A DNA stretch of 64,000 bases from Arthrobacter saudimassiliensis (lineage in GTDB: Bacteria; Actinomycetota; Actinomycetes; Actinomycetales; Micrococcaceae), in contig LN483072.1 in assembly GCA_900016675.1 (NCBI GenBank), forward strand, positions 248,001-312,000. The letters are read 5' to 3'. Positions 42,840 through 51,865 of this stretch are shown one piece after another. The number at the start of each line of letters is the position of its first letter. The stretch's first letter is position 1. A model generated the notes under the pieces. The model did not search any database, was not told the origin of the DNA, and was given only the letters and a program-made list of their open reading frames with translations. The position numbers and the translations under genes were made by a program.

Positions 42840-43535
42840 TCAGTCCGCGAAGCGGCTGAGGTACCCGGTGCCGGACCGGTGGACGTGCCCCTGCATCAGC
42901 TCCCCGGCCCCCTTTGCGTCGCCGGCGTCCACCGCCGCCATGATGCGCCGATGTTCGGCCCAGGAGTCCTTGCCGCGGTTGTCGACGTCGGCTGCGTACA
43001 GCCACTCGATCTTGCCCGCCAGCTGGCGCAGCAGCGCGGTCAGGGACCGGCTGCCGGCCAGCGCGGCGACGCCCAGGTGGAAGCGCACGTTCAGTTCCGG
43101 CAGCAGCTCCAGCCGCCCGGCGGCGACGGCGGCGTCGCCGGCGTCCAGGATCGCGGCCACCTCGCGGCGTGCCTGCCACCAGGCCTGGTCGGGGGCGCCG
43201 GCGGCCAGCTGCGCGGCGTGGGCCCGGGCCGCCCGGCGTGCCGTCGCCGCTTCCACCACCTCCCGCACCGCGAAGAGGTCTTCGGCCTCGTCGGTGGGGA
43301 TCCGCGCCACGGTGGAGCCGGCGTACTTCTTCGACTCGACGAACCCTTCCGCCTCCAGGGCGCGCAGGGCTTCACGCACGGGGACCCGCGACCGGCCGTA
43401 TCGCCGTGCCAGGGAGGCCTCGGTGATCCGCGTGCCGGCGGGCAGGGCGCCGAAGATGATGTCCCGCCGGATCTCGTCCTCCACCGGCGGGCGGTTCCCG
43501 CCGGCGCCGGCCGCGGGTTCAGCGTCCGGCGGCAT
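42840..43535 (-). CDS. GntR-family regulator, FCD/FadR type
   Basis: Regulator of 231 residues. I start at ATG 43535 (MPPDAEPAAGAGGNR). The winged helix spans about residues 18-75 (GTRITEASLARRYGRSRVPV, then REALRALEAEGF). The all-helical FCD effector domain follows, with metal/ligand positions in ELNVRFHLGVA and the final GHVHRSG. FCD regulators commonly sense carboxylic or amino acids. Its start lies inside the gamma-glutamyltransferase 3' end (17-bp overlap), so it is encoded in that operon and may control it. Confidence 0.9.
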   Translation of the reverse strand: MPPDAEPAAGAGGNRPPVEDEIRRDIIFGALPAGTRITEASLARRYGRSRVPVREALRALEAEGFVESKKYAGSTVARIPTDEAEDLFAVREVVEAATARRAARAHAAQLAAGAPDQAWWQARREVAAILDAGDAAVAAGRLELLPELNVRFHLGVAALAGSRSLTALLRQLAGKIEWLYAADVDNRGKDSWAEHRRIMAAVDAGDAKGAGELMQGHVHRSGTGYLSRFAD

Positions 43536-45333
43536 AGCCCTGGGCACCCCGGGGGTTGGCCGCGGCGCGCAGCCGCCCGTCCGCCGGATCCTTTTCCACC
43601 GTGGACAGCCGGCCCAGCGCCCAGTCCCCGGCGCGGGTGATGCGGTGGCCGCGGGCTTCGAGCCCGGCAATCACGTCCTCGCCCAGCCGGTCCTCGACGA
43701 CGGCGCCGCCGGGGGTCCAGGTGCGCGGCCAGAAGGAGCCGGGAATGGAGATGGTGTGCAGCGCCGGGGCGTCGATTGCCTGCTGCGGCGTGTAGCCGCC
43801 CACGATCCGGCGCAGCAGGTAGAGCAGCTGCCACTGGTCCTGCTGGTCGCCGCCGGGCGAGCCGAGCGCCGCCACGGCCCGGCCGTCCTTCAGCACCAGC
43901 GTGGGGGTGAGCGTGGTGCGCGGCCGCCGGCCCGGGGCCAGGGTGGACGCGCCGCCCTCCTCCAGCCAGGTCATCTGCAGCCGGGAGCCGAGGCAGAAGC
44001 CCAGCTCGGGGATCGTCGGGGAGGACTGCAGCCAGCCCCCGGAGGGGGTGGCCGAGACCATGTTGCCCCAGCGGTCCACGACGTCGATGTGGCAGGTGTC
44101 GCCCCTGGTTTCCCCGGTGGGCGAGACGGTGGGTTCGCCGACGCCGGCCGGGCCGGTGCCGCCGGCGGAGGCGACGGCGGGCGGCATGTATTCGGTGCGC
44201 AGCGGCGGCATGAACGGGGTGCGGCCGGGCAGCTGCCCGGGGCGGAACTCATGCGAGGCCTCCTCCGCGATCAGCGCCCTGCGGGTGGCGGCGTACTCCT
44301 CGCCGAGCAGCACATCCAGCGGCACGTCGGCGTCCCCGTACCAGGCCTCGCGGTCGGCGATGGCCAGCTTCTGCGCCTCGAGGACCAGGTGCGCGCCCTC
44401 CACGGTGGACGGATCGAGCAGCTCGTCGTCGTATCCGGCCAGGATGGCCAGGGTCTGCAGCAGCGCCGGCCCCTGGCCCCAGGCGCCGGTCTTGGCGATG
44501 GTGTGGCCGCGGAACTCATAGGTCACGGCCGGTTCGTAGCCGGCTTCGAAGCCGGCGAAGTCCTCGAGCGTCATCACCCCGGCGTGCAGCGTGCCGGAGG
44601 AGTGCATGTGCGGGTCCCGGATGAATTCGACGGCGGCGCGGGCCACGAAGCCCTCACGCCATTCGGCCCGGGCGGCGTCGATCCGCTCCCCGCGGCCCGC
44701 CGCGCCGGCCCCGGCCTTGATAAGCCGCTCCAGCACGGAGGCGTAGGCGGGGTTGGTGACCAGCTCACCGGGCCGCGGCACCCGGCCCTCCGGCATCCAC
44801 TGGGCGGCGGAGGTGGGCCAGTGTTCGGTGAACAGATCGGCAACCGCGGCGATGGTCCGGGCGGCCTGCGGCATCAGGGGATGCCCTGCGCGGGCGTAGT
44901 GGATGGCGAAGTCGAGCACGTCCGCCAGCTCCCAGGTGCCGTGGTCGCGCAGCAGCAGCAGCCAGGCGTCCACGGCCGCGGGCACCGCGGCGGCGAGCGC
45001 ACCGGAGCCGGGCACCAGTTCCAGGCCCTCGGCGAGGTAGTGCTCCCGGGTGGCGGCAGCAGGGGCGGGACCCTGGCCCATCAGCACCACGGGCCGGCCC
45101 CGGTCCTCGGCGGTGGCGAACAGGCCGGTCATGTCCCCGCCGGGTCCGTTCAGGTGCGGTTCGACGACGTGCAGCACGAACGCGCCGGCGACGGCGGCGT
45201 CGAACGCGTTGCCGCCGCGTTCCAGCACGGCCTGGGCGGAGGCGGTGGCCAGCCAATGCGTGGAGGCGCTCATGCCGAACGAGCCTTCGAGGGTGGGCCG
45301 GGTGGTGAAGGGATCGGGTGCGGTGTAGGGCAC
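43519..45333 (-). CDS. Gamma-glutamyltransferase family protein
   Basis: N-terminal-nucleophile hydrolase of 604 residues. I start at GTG 45333 (VPYTAPDPFTTRPTLEG) with AAGGAC upstream. The family N-terminus FGMSASTHWLATASAQAVLE and GGNAFDAAVAGAF are clear. The autocleavage threonine is expected in TRGDTCHIDVVDRWGN, where the small subunit would begin, and SPGGDQQDQW lies after it. No signal peptide is visible, so it may be cytoplasmic, in contrast to periplasmic GGT. Substrate could be a gamma-glutamyl amine or another amide. Candidate GntR sites lie upstream. Confidence 0.9.
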   Translation of the reverse strand: MPYTAPDPFTTRPTLEGSFGMSASTHWLATASAQAVLERGGNAFDAAVAGAFVLHVVEPHLNGPGGDMTGLFATAEDRGRPVVLMGQGPAPAAATREHYLAEGLELVPGSGALAAAVPAAVDAWLLLLRDHGTWELADVLDFAIHYARAGHPLMPQAARTIAAVADLFTEHWPTSAAQWMPEGRVPRPGELVTNPAYASVLERLIKAGAGAAGRGERIDAARAEWREGFVARAAVEFIRDPHMHSSGTLHAGVMTLEDFAGFEAGYEPAVTYEFRGHTIAKTGAWGQGPALLQTLAILAGYDDELLDPSTVEGAHLVLEAQKLAIADREAWYGDADVPLDVLLGEEYAATRRALIAEEASHEFRPGQLPGRTPFMPPLRTEYMPPAVASAGGTGPAGVGEPTVSPTGETRGDTCHIDVVDRWGNMVSATPSGGWLQSSPTIPELGFCLGSRLQMTWLEEGGASTLAPGRRPRTTLTPTLVLKDGRAVAALGSPGGDQQDQWQLLYLLRRIVGGYTPQQAIDAPALHTISIPGSFWPRTWTPGGAVVEDRLGEDVIAGLEARGHRITRAGDWALGRLSTVEKDPADGRLRAAANPRGAQGYAAGR

Positions 45334-45392
45334 GGCTTGTCCTTTTCGACGGCGGGAGCGGCGGGCGCGGCCGACGCGGAGCCGGGCCGGTT

Positions 45393-45432
45393 TTGCATAC
45401 AACCTAAACGTTTCCTGTGATTTCGTATACAT
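45393..45432. promoter_or_regulatory. Candidate GntR-type sites upstream of the ggt gene
   Basis: TTGCATACAA (45393-45402) and TTCGTATACAT (45422-45432) are two AT-rich, partly palindromic boxes in an otherwise GC-rich 155-bp gap between the ggt and DUF1275 genes. They resemble TTGTATACAA-like operators of FadR/VanR-type GntR proteins, and a regulator of that type is encoded in the ggt operon. The assignment is tentative. Confidence 0.4.
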
Positions 45433-45488
45433 TCAGCGAAGGTTTTATGTCGTCCGTCCCGCCTGCCCTGCCCCTTGGAGGAGCTGCC

Positions 45489-46205
45489 GTGAAGCGCCTG
45501 GCCGCCGTGCCCACCGAACGAGTCCACCTGTGGCTCATGTTGGCCCTCACCTTTTCCACCGGCGTGGTCGACGCCGTCGGCTACCTCGGCCTGGACCGGG
45601 TCTTCACCGGCAACATGACCGGAAACGTGGTGCTGCTGGGCATGGGCCTGGCCGGGGCGGAGAACCTGCCGATCCTGCGCCCGGTGCTGGCGCTGGTCTT
45701 CTTCATGCTGGGCGCGGCGGCCGCCGGACGGATGCTCCGCCGCGGACCGGAGGGCTGGTCCTGGCGCACCTCCCTCGCACTGATGGTGGTCGCGGCGACC
45801 ATTTCCGCGCTGGCCGTGTTCGTCGCCGTTGCGGATGTGCAGGGCGACGAGGTGCTCGGCAGCATCACGACGTCGGCCCTCGCCGCGGTCATGGGCGTGC
45901 AGGCGGCCACCGCGAAGCGGCTGAAGGTCGCCGAAATCACCACCGTGGTGGTCACCTCCACGATCACCGGACTCGCCGCGGACTCCCGGCTGGCGGGCGG
46001 CGACGGCAGGTACCGGGCGCGGCGGATCCTGGCGATCGCGCTCATCCTGCTCGGCGCCCTGGCCGGCGCGGCGGCCCTGAACGTGGCGCTGTGGCTCGGG
46101 CTGGCGGTCTCGGCCGTCATCTCCATCGCGGTCGCGGTGATCGGCTACCTGCGCCACCGCCATGACCGCTCCCTGGCCCCCGCCGACGGCGCCACCACCA
46201 CCTGA
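45489..46205 (+). CDS. DUF1275 (YoaK-like) membrane protein
   Basis: Membrane protein of 238 residues. I start at GTG 45489 because GGAGGAG lies 5 nt upstream; ATG 45447 is an alternative with a poorer site. About six membrane segments are visible. The family motif STGVVDAVGYLGLDRVFTGN followed by MTGNVVLLG is diagnostic of YoaK/DUF1275. A transport role has been proposed for the family but is not established. It is divergent from the ggt operon. Confidence 0.87.
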   Translation: MKRLAAVPTERVHLWLMLALTFSTGVVDAVGYLGLDRVFTGNMTGNVVLLGMGLAGAENLPILRPVLALVFFMLGAAAAGRMLRRGPEGWSWRTSLALMVVAATISALAVFVAVADVQGDEVLGSITTSALAAVMGVQAATAKRLKVAEITTVVVTSTITGLAADSRLAGGDGRYRARRILAIALILLGALAGAAALNVALWLGLAVSAVISIAVAVIGYLRHRHDRSLAPADGATTT

Positions 46206-46246
46206 GCGCCCTGCCCCTCCGCCGCCCGGTGCCCTAGGGTGGGCCC

Positions 46247-46786
46247 ATGCCGATGCAGGATGCCGCCCACTGGACGCCGGTCCGCACCGGCCGGGTGCTG
46301 CTGCGCCGCCCGGAGCCCGCCGATGAGTCGGCCGCCGTCCGGCTGCACCTCGACCCGCGGACCAATGTGCACGATCCCTCCCCCGGCCCGGTGACCACCG
46401 CCCAGGCCGCCCGCACCTTCCACGTCATCAGCCAGCACTGGCACAGCTTCGGGTTCGGTGTCTGGGTGGCGGCCCTTCCCGCGGAGCCCGCCGGGCTGAT
46501 CGGCTTTGCCGGCGTCTCGCACCGGGTGGTCCGGGGCCGGCCCGCACTGAACCTGTACTACCGCTTCCACCCGGACGTCCAGGGCCGCGGCCTCGCCACC
46601 GAGGCGGCATCGGCCGCCGTCCGGCTGGCCCGGGAGCACCTGCCCGGCCTGCCCGTGGTCGCCTACACCACGCCGGAGAACCAGGCCTCCCAGCGCACCG
46701 CGCTGTCCGCCGGCCTGGAGCGCCGCCCGGAGCTCGACGTCGAGCATCACGGACGCACCGACGTCTACCTGGCCGCCGACTGGTAA
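46247..46786 (+). CDS. GNAT-family N-acetyltransferase (RimJ/RimL type)
   Basis: Acetyl-CoA-dependent acyltransferase of 179 residues. The N-terminal TGRVLLRRPEPADESAAVRL is the usual RimJ/RimL opening, and motif A, which binds CoA, is FHPDVQGRGLATEAA. PENQASQRTALSAGLERRP near the C-terminus matches the NxxS(x)r(x)(x)xxGF-type closing segment. The acceptor is unknown. ATG 46247 is followed by a second ATG two codons later, so the exact start is uncertain by 6 bp. Confidence 0.9.
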   Translation: MPMQDAAHWTPVRTGRVLLRRPEPADESAAVRLHLDPRTNVHDPSPGPVTTAQAARTFHVISQHWHSFGFGVWVAALPAEPAGLIGFAGVSHRVVRGRPALNLYYRFHPDVQGRGLATEAASAAVRLAREHLPGLPVVAYTTPENQASQRTALSAGLERRPELDVEHHGRTDVYLAADW

Positions 46787-46974
46787 CCGGCGGCGCTGAT
46801 CCGCCTGCCGGCCGGGGCAAAGCCGCACCGATGCGTGCCAGCGCCGGGAACCCGTTCTAGGCTGGATTCCACGCGCCTTCCCCGGTCCGGGGAGCGCGCA
46901 TCCGCCGCCGGCACCGGCACGGTGTCCGCGGGCCCGCCGCCACGGCGGCCGGCACAGCCGGCCCGGAGGTCACG

Positions 46975-48825
46975 ATGGAAACCTTCACGTCCACCACCAA
47001 CCCGGTCCTCGGCAGCCTGGTGCTCTCCGCGCTGCTGGCCCTGGTGCCGCTGCTGGTGTTCTTCCTGCTGCTGGCCGTGGCCAGGACCAGGGCGTATGTC
47101 GCCGGCGGCTGGGCGCTGCTGGCCGCCCTGGTCATCGCCGTCGCCGGTTTCGGAATGCCGGTGGGCCTTGCCCTGCTCTCGGCCACCCAGGGCGCGGCCT
47201 TCGGCCTGTTCCCGGTGGTCTGGATCATCATCATGGCGGTCTGGCTGTACCAGGTCACCGTCCTCAGCGGCCGGTTCGAGGACCTGCGCCGGGTGTTCGA
47301 CCGGATCGGCCGCGGAGACCTGCGGGTGCAGGGAATCCTGGTGGCGTTCTGCTTCGGCGGCCTGCTGGAGGCCCTGGCCGGCTTCGGCGCCCCGGTGGCG
47401 ATCACCGTGACCATGCTGCTGGCCCTGGGCATCGCCCCGGTGCGGGCGGCCACCGCGGTGCTGATCGCCAACACCGCCCCGGTGGCCTTCGGCGCGCTGG
47501 CGATTCCGATCACCACCGCCGCCAACCTCACCAACTACACCGGGGACGAGATCGGCGCGGTGGTGGGCCGGCAGACGCCGCTGCTGGCGGTGTTCATTCC
47601 GCTGATCCTGCTGTTCGTCCTCGACGGGCGGCGGGGGCTGCGCCAGTGCTGGCCGGTGGCCACGGTGACCGGCGTCGTGTTCGCCGTGATGCAGTTCCTG
47701 TGCTCGAACTACTTCTCCTACGAGCTGACCGACATCGTCGCCTCGCTGGTGGCCCTCGCGGCGGCGGTCGCGTTCCTGCGCTTCTGGCGCGCGGACGGCG
47801 CACCCGAAGCGGCCGAGCGGATGGGCGCCGAGCTGGCCCGGGCCCGGGCCGCCGGCTGGTCTCCCGCCGGCGAGGACCCCGACCGTCCCGGAGTGCCCGG
47901 ACACGCGGCCGATGCCTCCGCCGGCACCGAGGGCGAAGCGGCCGCCGGCCTGCCGCCGACCGCCGGCGGCAGGGGCGCGACGGCGGCGGCCGGAGGCGAG
48001 GGCCCGACGGCGGCGGCCGGCGGCGGGGACCGGCTGACCCCGGCCCGGGCCTGGATGGCCCTGTTCCCCTACGTCCTGGTGATCGTCATCTTCGGCGTCG
48101 CGAACCTGTGGACCTGGGGCATCGATGTTCCGGAGCTGCTGGCCCGCAGCACCATCCGCATCCCGTGGCCCTGGCTGCATGACGCGCTGCTCGGGGCGGA
48201 CGGGCAGCGGCAGTCCTCGACCATCTACAACTTCGAGTGGCTGGCCACCCCGGGCACGCTGCTACTCATCACCGGCCTCATCACCGCCCTGGTGTACTCC
48301 CGGTTCACCGACCACGGCCGGTATCCGCTGCGGATGGGAAACGCCCTGGCCGAGATCGGCCGCACCGCCCGGCGCATGGTCTCCGCCGGGCTGACCATCC
48401 TGGCCGTGCTGGCCCTGGCGTACGTCATGAACTTCTCCGGACAGACCATCGCGATCGGCACCTGGCTGGCCGGCACCGGGGCCTTCTTCGCGTTCCTGTC
48501 CCCGGTTCTCGGCTGGATCGGCACCGCCGTCACCGGCTCGGACACGTCGGCGAACGCGCTGTTCGCCAAGCTCCAGCAGACGGCCGGCACCACCGCGGGC
48601 ATCGATCCCACGCTGCTGGTGGCCGCCAATACCGGCGGCGGGGTGATGGGCAAGCTGATCAGCCCGCAGAACCTGGCCATCGCCGCGGCGGCCGTGAACA
48701 TGAGCGGGCAGGAGAACGTGCTGTTCCGGCGGGTCCTGGGCTGGTCCGTGGTGCTGCTGCTGGCGCTGTGCGTGCTGGTCTACCTGCAGTCCACGCCGGT
48801 GCTGTCCTGGATGCTGCCCGGCTGA
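46975..48825 (+). CDS. lldP: L-lactate permease (copy 1)
   Basis: Proton-coupled lactate/glycolate permease of 616 residues with about 13 membrane segments. The LSATQGAAFGLFPVVWIIIM segment, FCFGGLLEALAGFGAPVAIT and NFSGQTIAIGTWLAGTGAFF are LldP hallmarks. Compared with copy 2 at 61553 it has a longer low-complexity cytoplasmic loop (residues about 280-355, with two imperfect copies of a TAAAGGEGP-like repeat). The start METFTSTTNPVLGS aligns with the start chosen for copy 2. It stands alone; the adjacent genes are not lactate genes. Confidence 0.95.
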   Translation: METFTSTTNPVLGSLVLSALLALVPLLVFFLLLAVARTRAYVAGGWALLAALVIAVAGFGMPVGLALLSATQGAAFGLFPVVWIIIMAVWLYQVTVLSGRFEDLRRVFDRIGRGDLRVQGILVAFCFGGLLEALAGFGAPVAITVTMLLALGIAPVRAATAVLIANTAPVAFGALAIPITTAANLTNYTGDEIGAVVGRQTPLLAVFIPLILLFVLDGRRGLRQCWPVATVTGVVFAVMQFLCSNYFSYELTDIVASLVALAAAVAFLRFWRADGAPEAAERMGAELARARAAGWSPAGEDPDRPGVPGHAADASAGTEGEAAAGLPPTAGGRGATAAAGGEGPTAAAGGGDRLTPARAWMALFPYVLVIVIFGVANLWTWGIDVPELLARSTIRIPWPWLHDALLGADGQRQSSTIYNFEWLATPGTLLLITGLITALVYSRFTDHGRYPLRMGNALAEIGRTARRMVSAGLTILAVLALAYVMNFSGQTIAIGTWLAGTGAFFAFLSPVLGWIGTAVTGSDTSANALFAKLQQTAGTTAGIDPTLLVAANTGGGVMGKLISPQNLAIAAAAVNMSGQENVLFRRVLGWSVVLLLALCVLVYLQSTPVLSWMLPG

Positions 48826-48842
48826 TCCGGGCAGCATCCAGG
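48806..48842. terminator. Hairpin overlapping the lldP stop codon
   Basis: CCTGGATGCTGCCCGG (48806-48821) pairs perfectly with 48827-48842 over 16 bp around CTGAT, so the lldP stop codon lies in the loop. It separates lldP from the convergent aldolase gene (stop 48851). It probably terminates both transcripts. Confidence 0.65.
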
Positions 48843-48850
48843 TCTGCGGA

Positions 48851-49666
48851 TCAGTAGCTCGCGGCCACCTGTCCCGTCCCCTCCTCCGGAAGGTACTTCG
48901 CCGCCAGCGCCTCGGAGCCACGCGCCAGCAGCGCGACGTCGGCCCCCACCAGGATGAAGTCCACGCCGGCCGCCAGGTACCGGCGGGCCGTGGCCTCGGC
49001 GAACGCGTTCACGCCCACCGGCACGCCCAGCTCGTTGGCCACGGCAATGCAGTGCTCGACGGCGGCCACCACCTCGGGGTGCTCCTGCTGGCCGAGGTGC
49101 CCCATGGAGGCGGCCAGGTCGGAGGGCCCGAGGAAGATGCCGTGCACTCCCTCGGTGCCGGCGATCTCGGCAACGTTCTCGACGGCGAGCGCCGTCTCGA
49201 TCTGCACCAGCAGCGTGATGGTTTCGTCGGCGCGCTGCAGGTACTCGGGGATCCTGTTCCAGCGGGCGGCGCGGGCGAGGGCGCTGCCGACGCCGCGCAC
49301 CCCGTGCGGCGGATAGCGGACGGCGGCGACGGCGGCGCGGGCCTGCTCGGCGGTGTCCACCATGGGCACCAGCAGGGTCTGCGCACCCAGGTCCAGGAAC
49401 TGCTTGATCAGCACGGTGTCATTGGCCGGCGGGCGGACCACCGGGGCGATCGGGTAACCGTGCACGGCCTGCAGCTGCGCGGTGAGCGATTCCAGGCCGT
49501 TGGGGCTGTGCTCGGCGTCGATCAGCAGCCAGTCCAGCCCGGAGCCGGCGCAGATCTCCGCGACGAGCGGGCTGCCGGAGCAGGCCCACATGCCCACCTG
49601 GGCGCGCTGCCCGGCCCCCAGCCGGGCCTTGAACGGGGTGTCCAGGGGAGTTACACGAAGCGGCAT
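48851..49666 (-). CDS. hpaI: HpcH/HpaI aldolase
   Basis: Class II metal-dependent aldolase of 271 residues from ATG 49666 (MPLRVTPLDTPFKARL). The metal/catalytic motif DAEHSPNG, the carboxylate-binding Arg in PVVRPPAND, LVQIETALAVENVAEIA and FLGPSDLAASMG are typical of HpaI. HpaI cleaves 4-hydroxy-2-oxoheptanedioate to pyruvate and succinate semialdehyde, but related enzymes act on other hydroxy-oxo acids. It overlaps hpaH by 16 bp. The earlier enzymes of homoprotocatechuate degradation are not in the window. Confidence 0.88.
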   Translation of the reverse strand: MPLRVTPLDTPFKARLGAGQRAQVGMWACSGSPLVAEICAGSGLDWLLIDAEHSPNGLESLTAQLQAVHGYPIAPVVRPPANDTVLIKQFLDLGAQTLLVPMVDTAEQARAAVAAVRYPPHGVRGVGSALARAARWNRIPEYLQRADETITLLVQIETALAVENVAEIAGTEGVHGIFLGPSDLAASMGHLGQQEHPEVVAAVEHCIAVANELGVPVGVNAFAEATARRYLAAGVDFILVGADVALLARGSEALAAKYLPEEGTGQVAASY

Positions 49667-50436
49667 GTCACCGACCCCAGCTGGCCGTAGTCGGCGTGCA
49701 CGGTGTCGCCCTTGTGCACCCACATCGGACGGGTGAAGGACCCGGCGAGGATGATCTCCCCGGCGCCGAGCACGGCGCCGTGGGCGGACAGCTTGTTCGC
49801 CAGCCAGTAGACGCCGGCGCCGGGGTGGTTCAGGACGCCGGCGGCGACGCCGGTCTCCTCGATGGTCTGGTTCTTGTACAGCAGCGCCGAGATCCACCGC
49901 AGGTCGACGTCCGCGGGCTTCACCGGGGTGCCGCCGATCACCATGGCGCCCATGGCCGCGTTGTCGGAAATGGTGTCCACGATGGTCCGGCCCTCCATCT
50001 CGATCCGCGAGTCCAGGATCTCCAGCGCCGGCACCACGTACTCGGTGGCGTCCAGGACATCGAAGATGCTGCAGTCGGGGCCGCGCAGCTCCTTGCCGAG
50101 CACGAACGCCAGCTCCACCTCGATGCGCGGATGGGTGTACCGGTCCCACTCCACGGTGCAGCCGTTCTCCAGCACCATGTCGTCGAAGATCACCCCGTAA
50201 TCCGGTTCGGTGATCCCGGTGGCGGCCTGCATCGCCTTGGAGGTGAGGCCGATCTTGCGGCCCACCAGCTTCCGGCCGGACTCCTGCAGCCGCCTGCTCC
50301 ACAGGCTCTGCACGGCGTAGGAATCCTCCACCGTCATCTCCGGCCAGCGGGCCGTCAGCCGCGGCACCGGGGTCCGTGTCCGGCCGGCCTCGACCAGCTC
50401 GTCGGCTATGGCTTCAATCGTTTCCTGGTTCAGCAC
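49651..50436 (-). CDS. hpaH: 2-oxo-hept-4-ene-1,7-dioate hydratase-like (HpaH/FAH family)
   Basis: Hydratase of the 2-keto-4-pentenoate hydratase/FAH superfamily, 261 residues. I start at GTG 50436 (VLNQETIEAIADELV) with GGGGAGAG upstream. The GRKIGLTSKAMQ segment and metal ligands in PRIEVELAFVLGKE (Glu-x-Glu), plus VVPALEILDSRIE, are intact. Followed by HpaI it would supply the hydrated oxo-acid that HpaI cleaves. The pair matches the end of the homoprotocatechuate meta pathway, though a different substrate is possible given the amidohydrolase next door. Confidence 0.88.
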   Translation of the reverse strand: MLNQETIEAIADELVEAGRTRTPVPRLTARWPEMTVEDSYAVQSLWSRRLQESGRKLVGRKIGLTSKAMQAATGITEPDYGVIFDDMVLENGCTVEWDRYTHPRIEVELAFVLGKELRGPDCSIFDVLDATEYVVPALEILDSRIEMEGRTIVDTISDNAAMGAMVIGGTPVKPADVDLRWISALLYKNQTIEETGVAAGVLNHPGAGVYWLANKLSAHGAVLGAGEIILAGSFTRPMWVHKGDTVHADYGQLGSVTCRFV

Positions 50437-50605
50437 GCGGCGTCTCTCCCCTTCGTTGCGGTGCACGGCCCATGACCCGGCCGCCCTGCTGATCGTATAT
50501 GATTTTCGCCACATGCCGGGCAGTGTTGCGTCCCACGCCCGTAATTTGCCTGCCCGCACGTGCGGCGGGGAAAATTGCAGCAGCAGCCCCGGCCAAAGGA
50601 TCTCC

Positions 50606-51865
50606 ATGCACCTCCGCGACATCATCGACAGCAGCGCCGGGCTCCGCCGGGACCTGGCCCTGAACCTGGACAAGTGGCGGCCGCGGGTGCAGGGACTCAG
50701 CCACGGCCTGCACGCGGACCCGGAGCTGTCCTTCGATGAAACCCGCGCCGCGTCCGCCGTCGCCGCCCTGCTCGCGGAGGCGGGGTTCGACGTCGAGCGC
50801 GGCACCGCCGGCCTGCCCACCGCGTTCACCGCGACGGCCGGCAGCGGCGACCTGGTGGTCGCGCTCTGCGTCGAATACGACGCCCTGCCCGAGATCGGCC
50901 ACGCCTGCGGCCACAACCTGATTGCCGGTGCCTCGACAGCCGCGGCCCTGGCCCTGCTGCCGTACGTCGATGACCTCGGCATCACCCTGAAGGCGATCGG
51001 CACCCCCGCGGAGGAACACGGCGGCGGGAAGATCCTCATGCTGGAGCGCGGCGCGTTCGACGGCGTCGGCCTGGCCCTGATGGTCCACCCCGTGCAGGAC
51101 GGGTTCAGCTGCAACCCCGCCGGCACCACCGCGCAGGCCGTGGGCCGGTACCGGGCGGTGTACTCCGGCTCCCCCGCCCATGCCGCCGCCGCACCGCACC
51201 GGGGCGTGAACGCGGCCGACGCCGCCGTCGTCGCGCAGGTGGCCGTGGGCCTGCTCCGCCAGCAGCTGCCCGCCGACCACCGGGTCTCCGCCTACGTCAG
51301 CGAGGCCGGGCGGGCCACCAACATCATTCCCGACCGCGCGGTGGTGGAGTTCGAGTGCCGCGCGTTCACCCTGCCCGAGTACGAGGCGCTGCTGGAGCGG
51401 GTGCGCAACTGCTTCCGCGCCGGCGCGCTGGCCACGGGAACCGCGCTGGAGTTCGAATCCGTCGAGCCGCTGTATCAGCCGCTGCGGCAGGACGAGGTGC
51501 TTGCCGGGCACTGGACCGAGGCGATGGATGCCTTCGGCCGCGACGTCCGGCCCGCGCCGGGCCCGGCCGGCGGCTCCACCGACATGGGCAACATCTCGCA
51601 GGTCATTCCCAGCCTGCATCCCTGGCTGAGCATTCCGGGCGTGCAGGCGCCCATCCATTCCCGGGAGTTCGCCGAGCTGGCCGACAGCCCCGGCGCCTAC
51701 GAGCTGATGTTCGAGGCCGCGGCCGCCCTGGCCTGGACCGTGGCCGGCGTGGCTTCGGATCCGGAGCAGTACGCCGCGTTCGCCGCGGGTGCCCGGCAGC
51801 GGGGCGCCCTGGGCGCCCCGGCCGACGACGCCGCCGGTCCTTCCGCCGCGGACGGCCGCGGGTGA
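50606..51865 (+). CDS. M20-family amidohydrolase (AbgB-like)
   Basis: Zinc amidohydrolase of 419 residues from ATG 50606 (MHLRDIIDSSAGLRRD) with AAAGGA upstream. HGLHADPELSFDETRA is the usual opening of the aminoacylase/amidohydrolase subgroup. Metal ligands appear in GHACGHNLIAGAS and TPAEEHGGGK, and the lid domain lies near residues 180-300. It probably hydrolyses an N-acyl amino acid or a similar amide in the cytoplasm. Its stop overlaps the start of the dehydrogenase gene, so the two form a divergent operon opposite hpaH-hpaI. Confidence 0.9.
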   Translation: MHLRDIIDSSAGLRRDLALNLDKWRPRVQGLSHGLHADPELSFDETRAASAVAALLAEAGFDVERGTAGLPTAFTATAGSGDLVVALCVEYDALPEIGHACGHNLIAGASTAAALALLPYVDDLGITLKAIGTPAEEHGGGKILMLERGAFDGVGLALMVHPVQDGFSCNPAGTTAQAVGRYRAVYSGSPAHAAAAPHRGVNAADAAVVAQVAVGLLRQQLPADHRVSAYVSEAGRATNIIPDRAVVEFECRAFTLPEYEALLERVRNCFRAGALATGTALEFESVEPLYQPLRQDEVLAGHWTEAMDAFGRDVRPAPGPAGGSTDMGNISQVIPSLHPWLSIPGVQAPIHSREFAELADSPGAYELMFEAAAALAWTVAGVASDPEQYAAFAAGARQRGALGAPADDAAGPSAADGRG

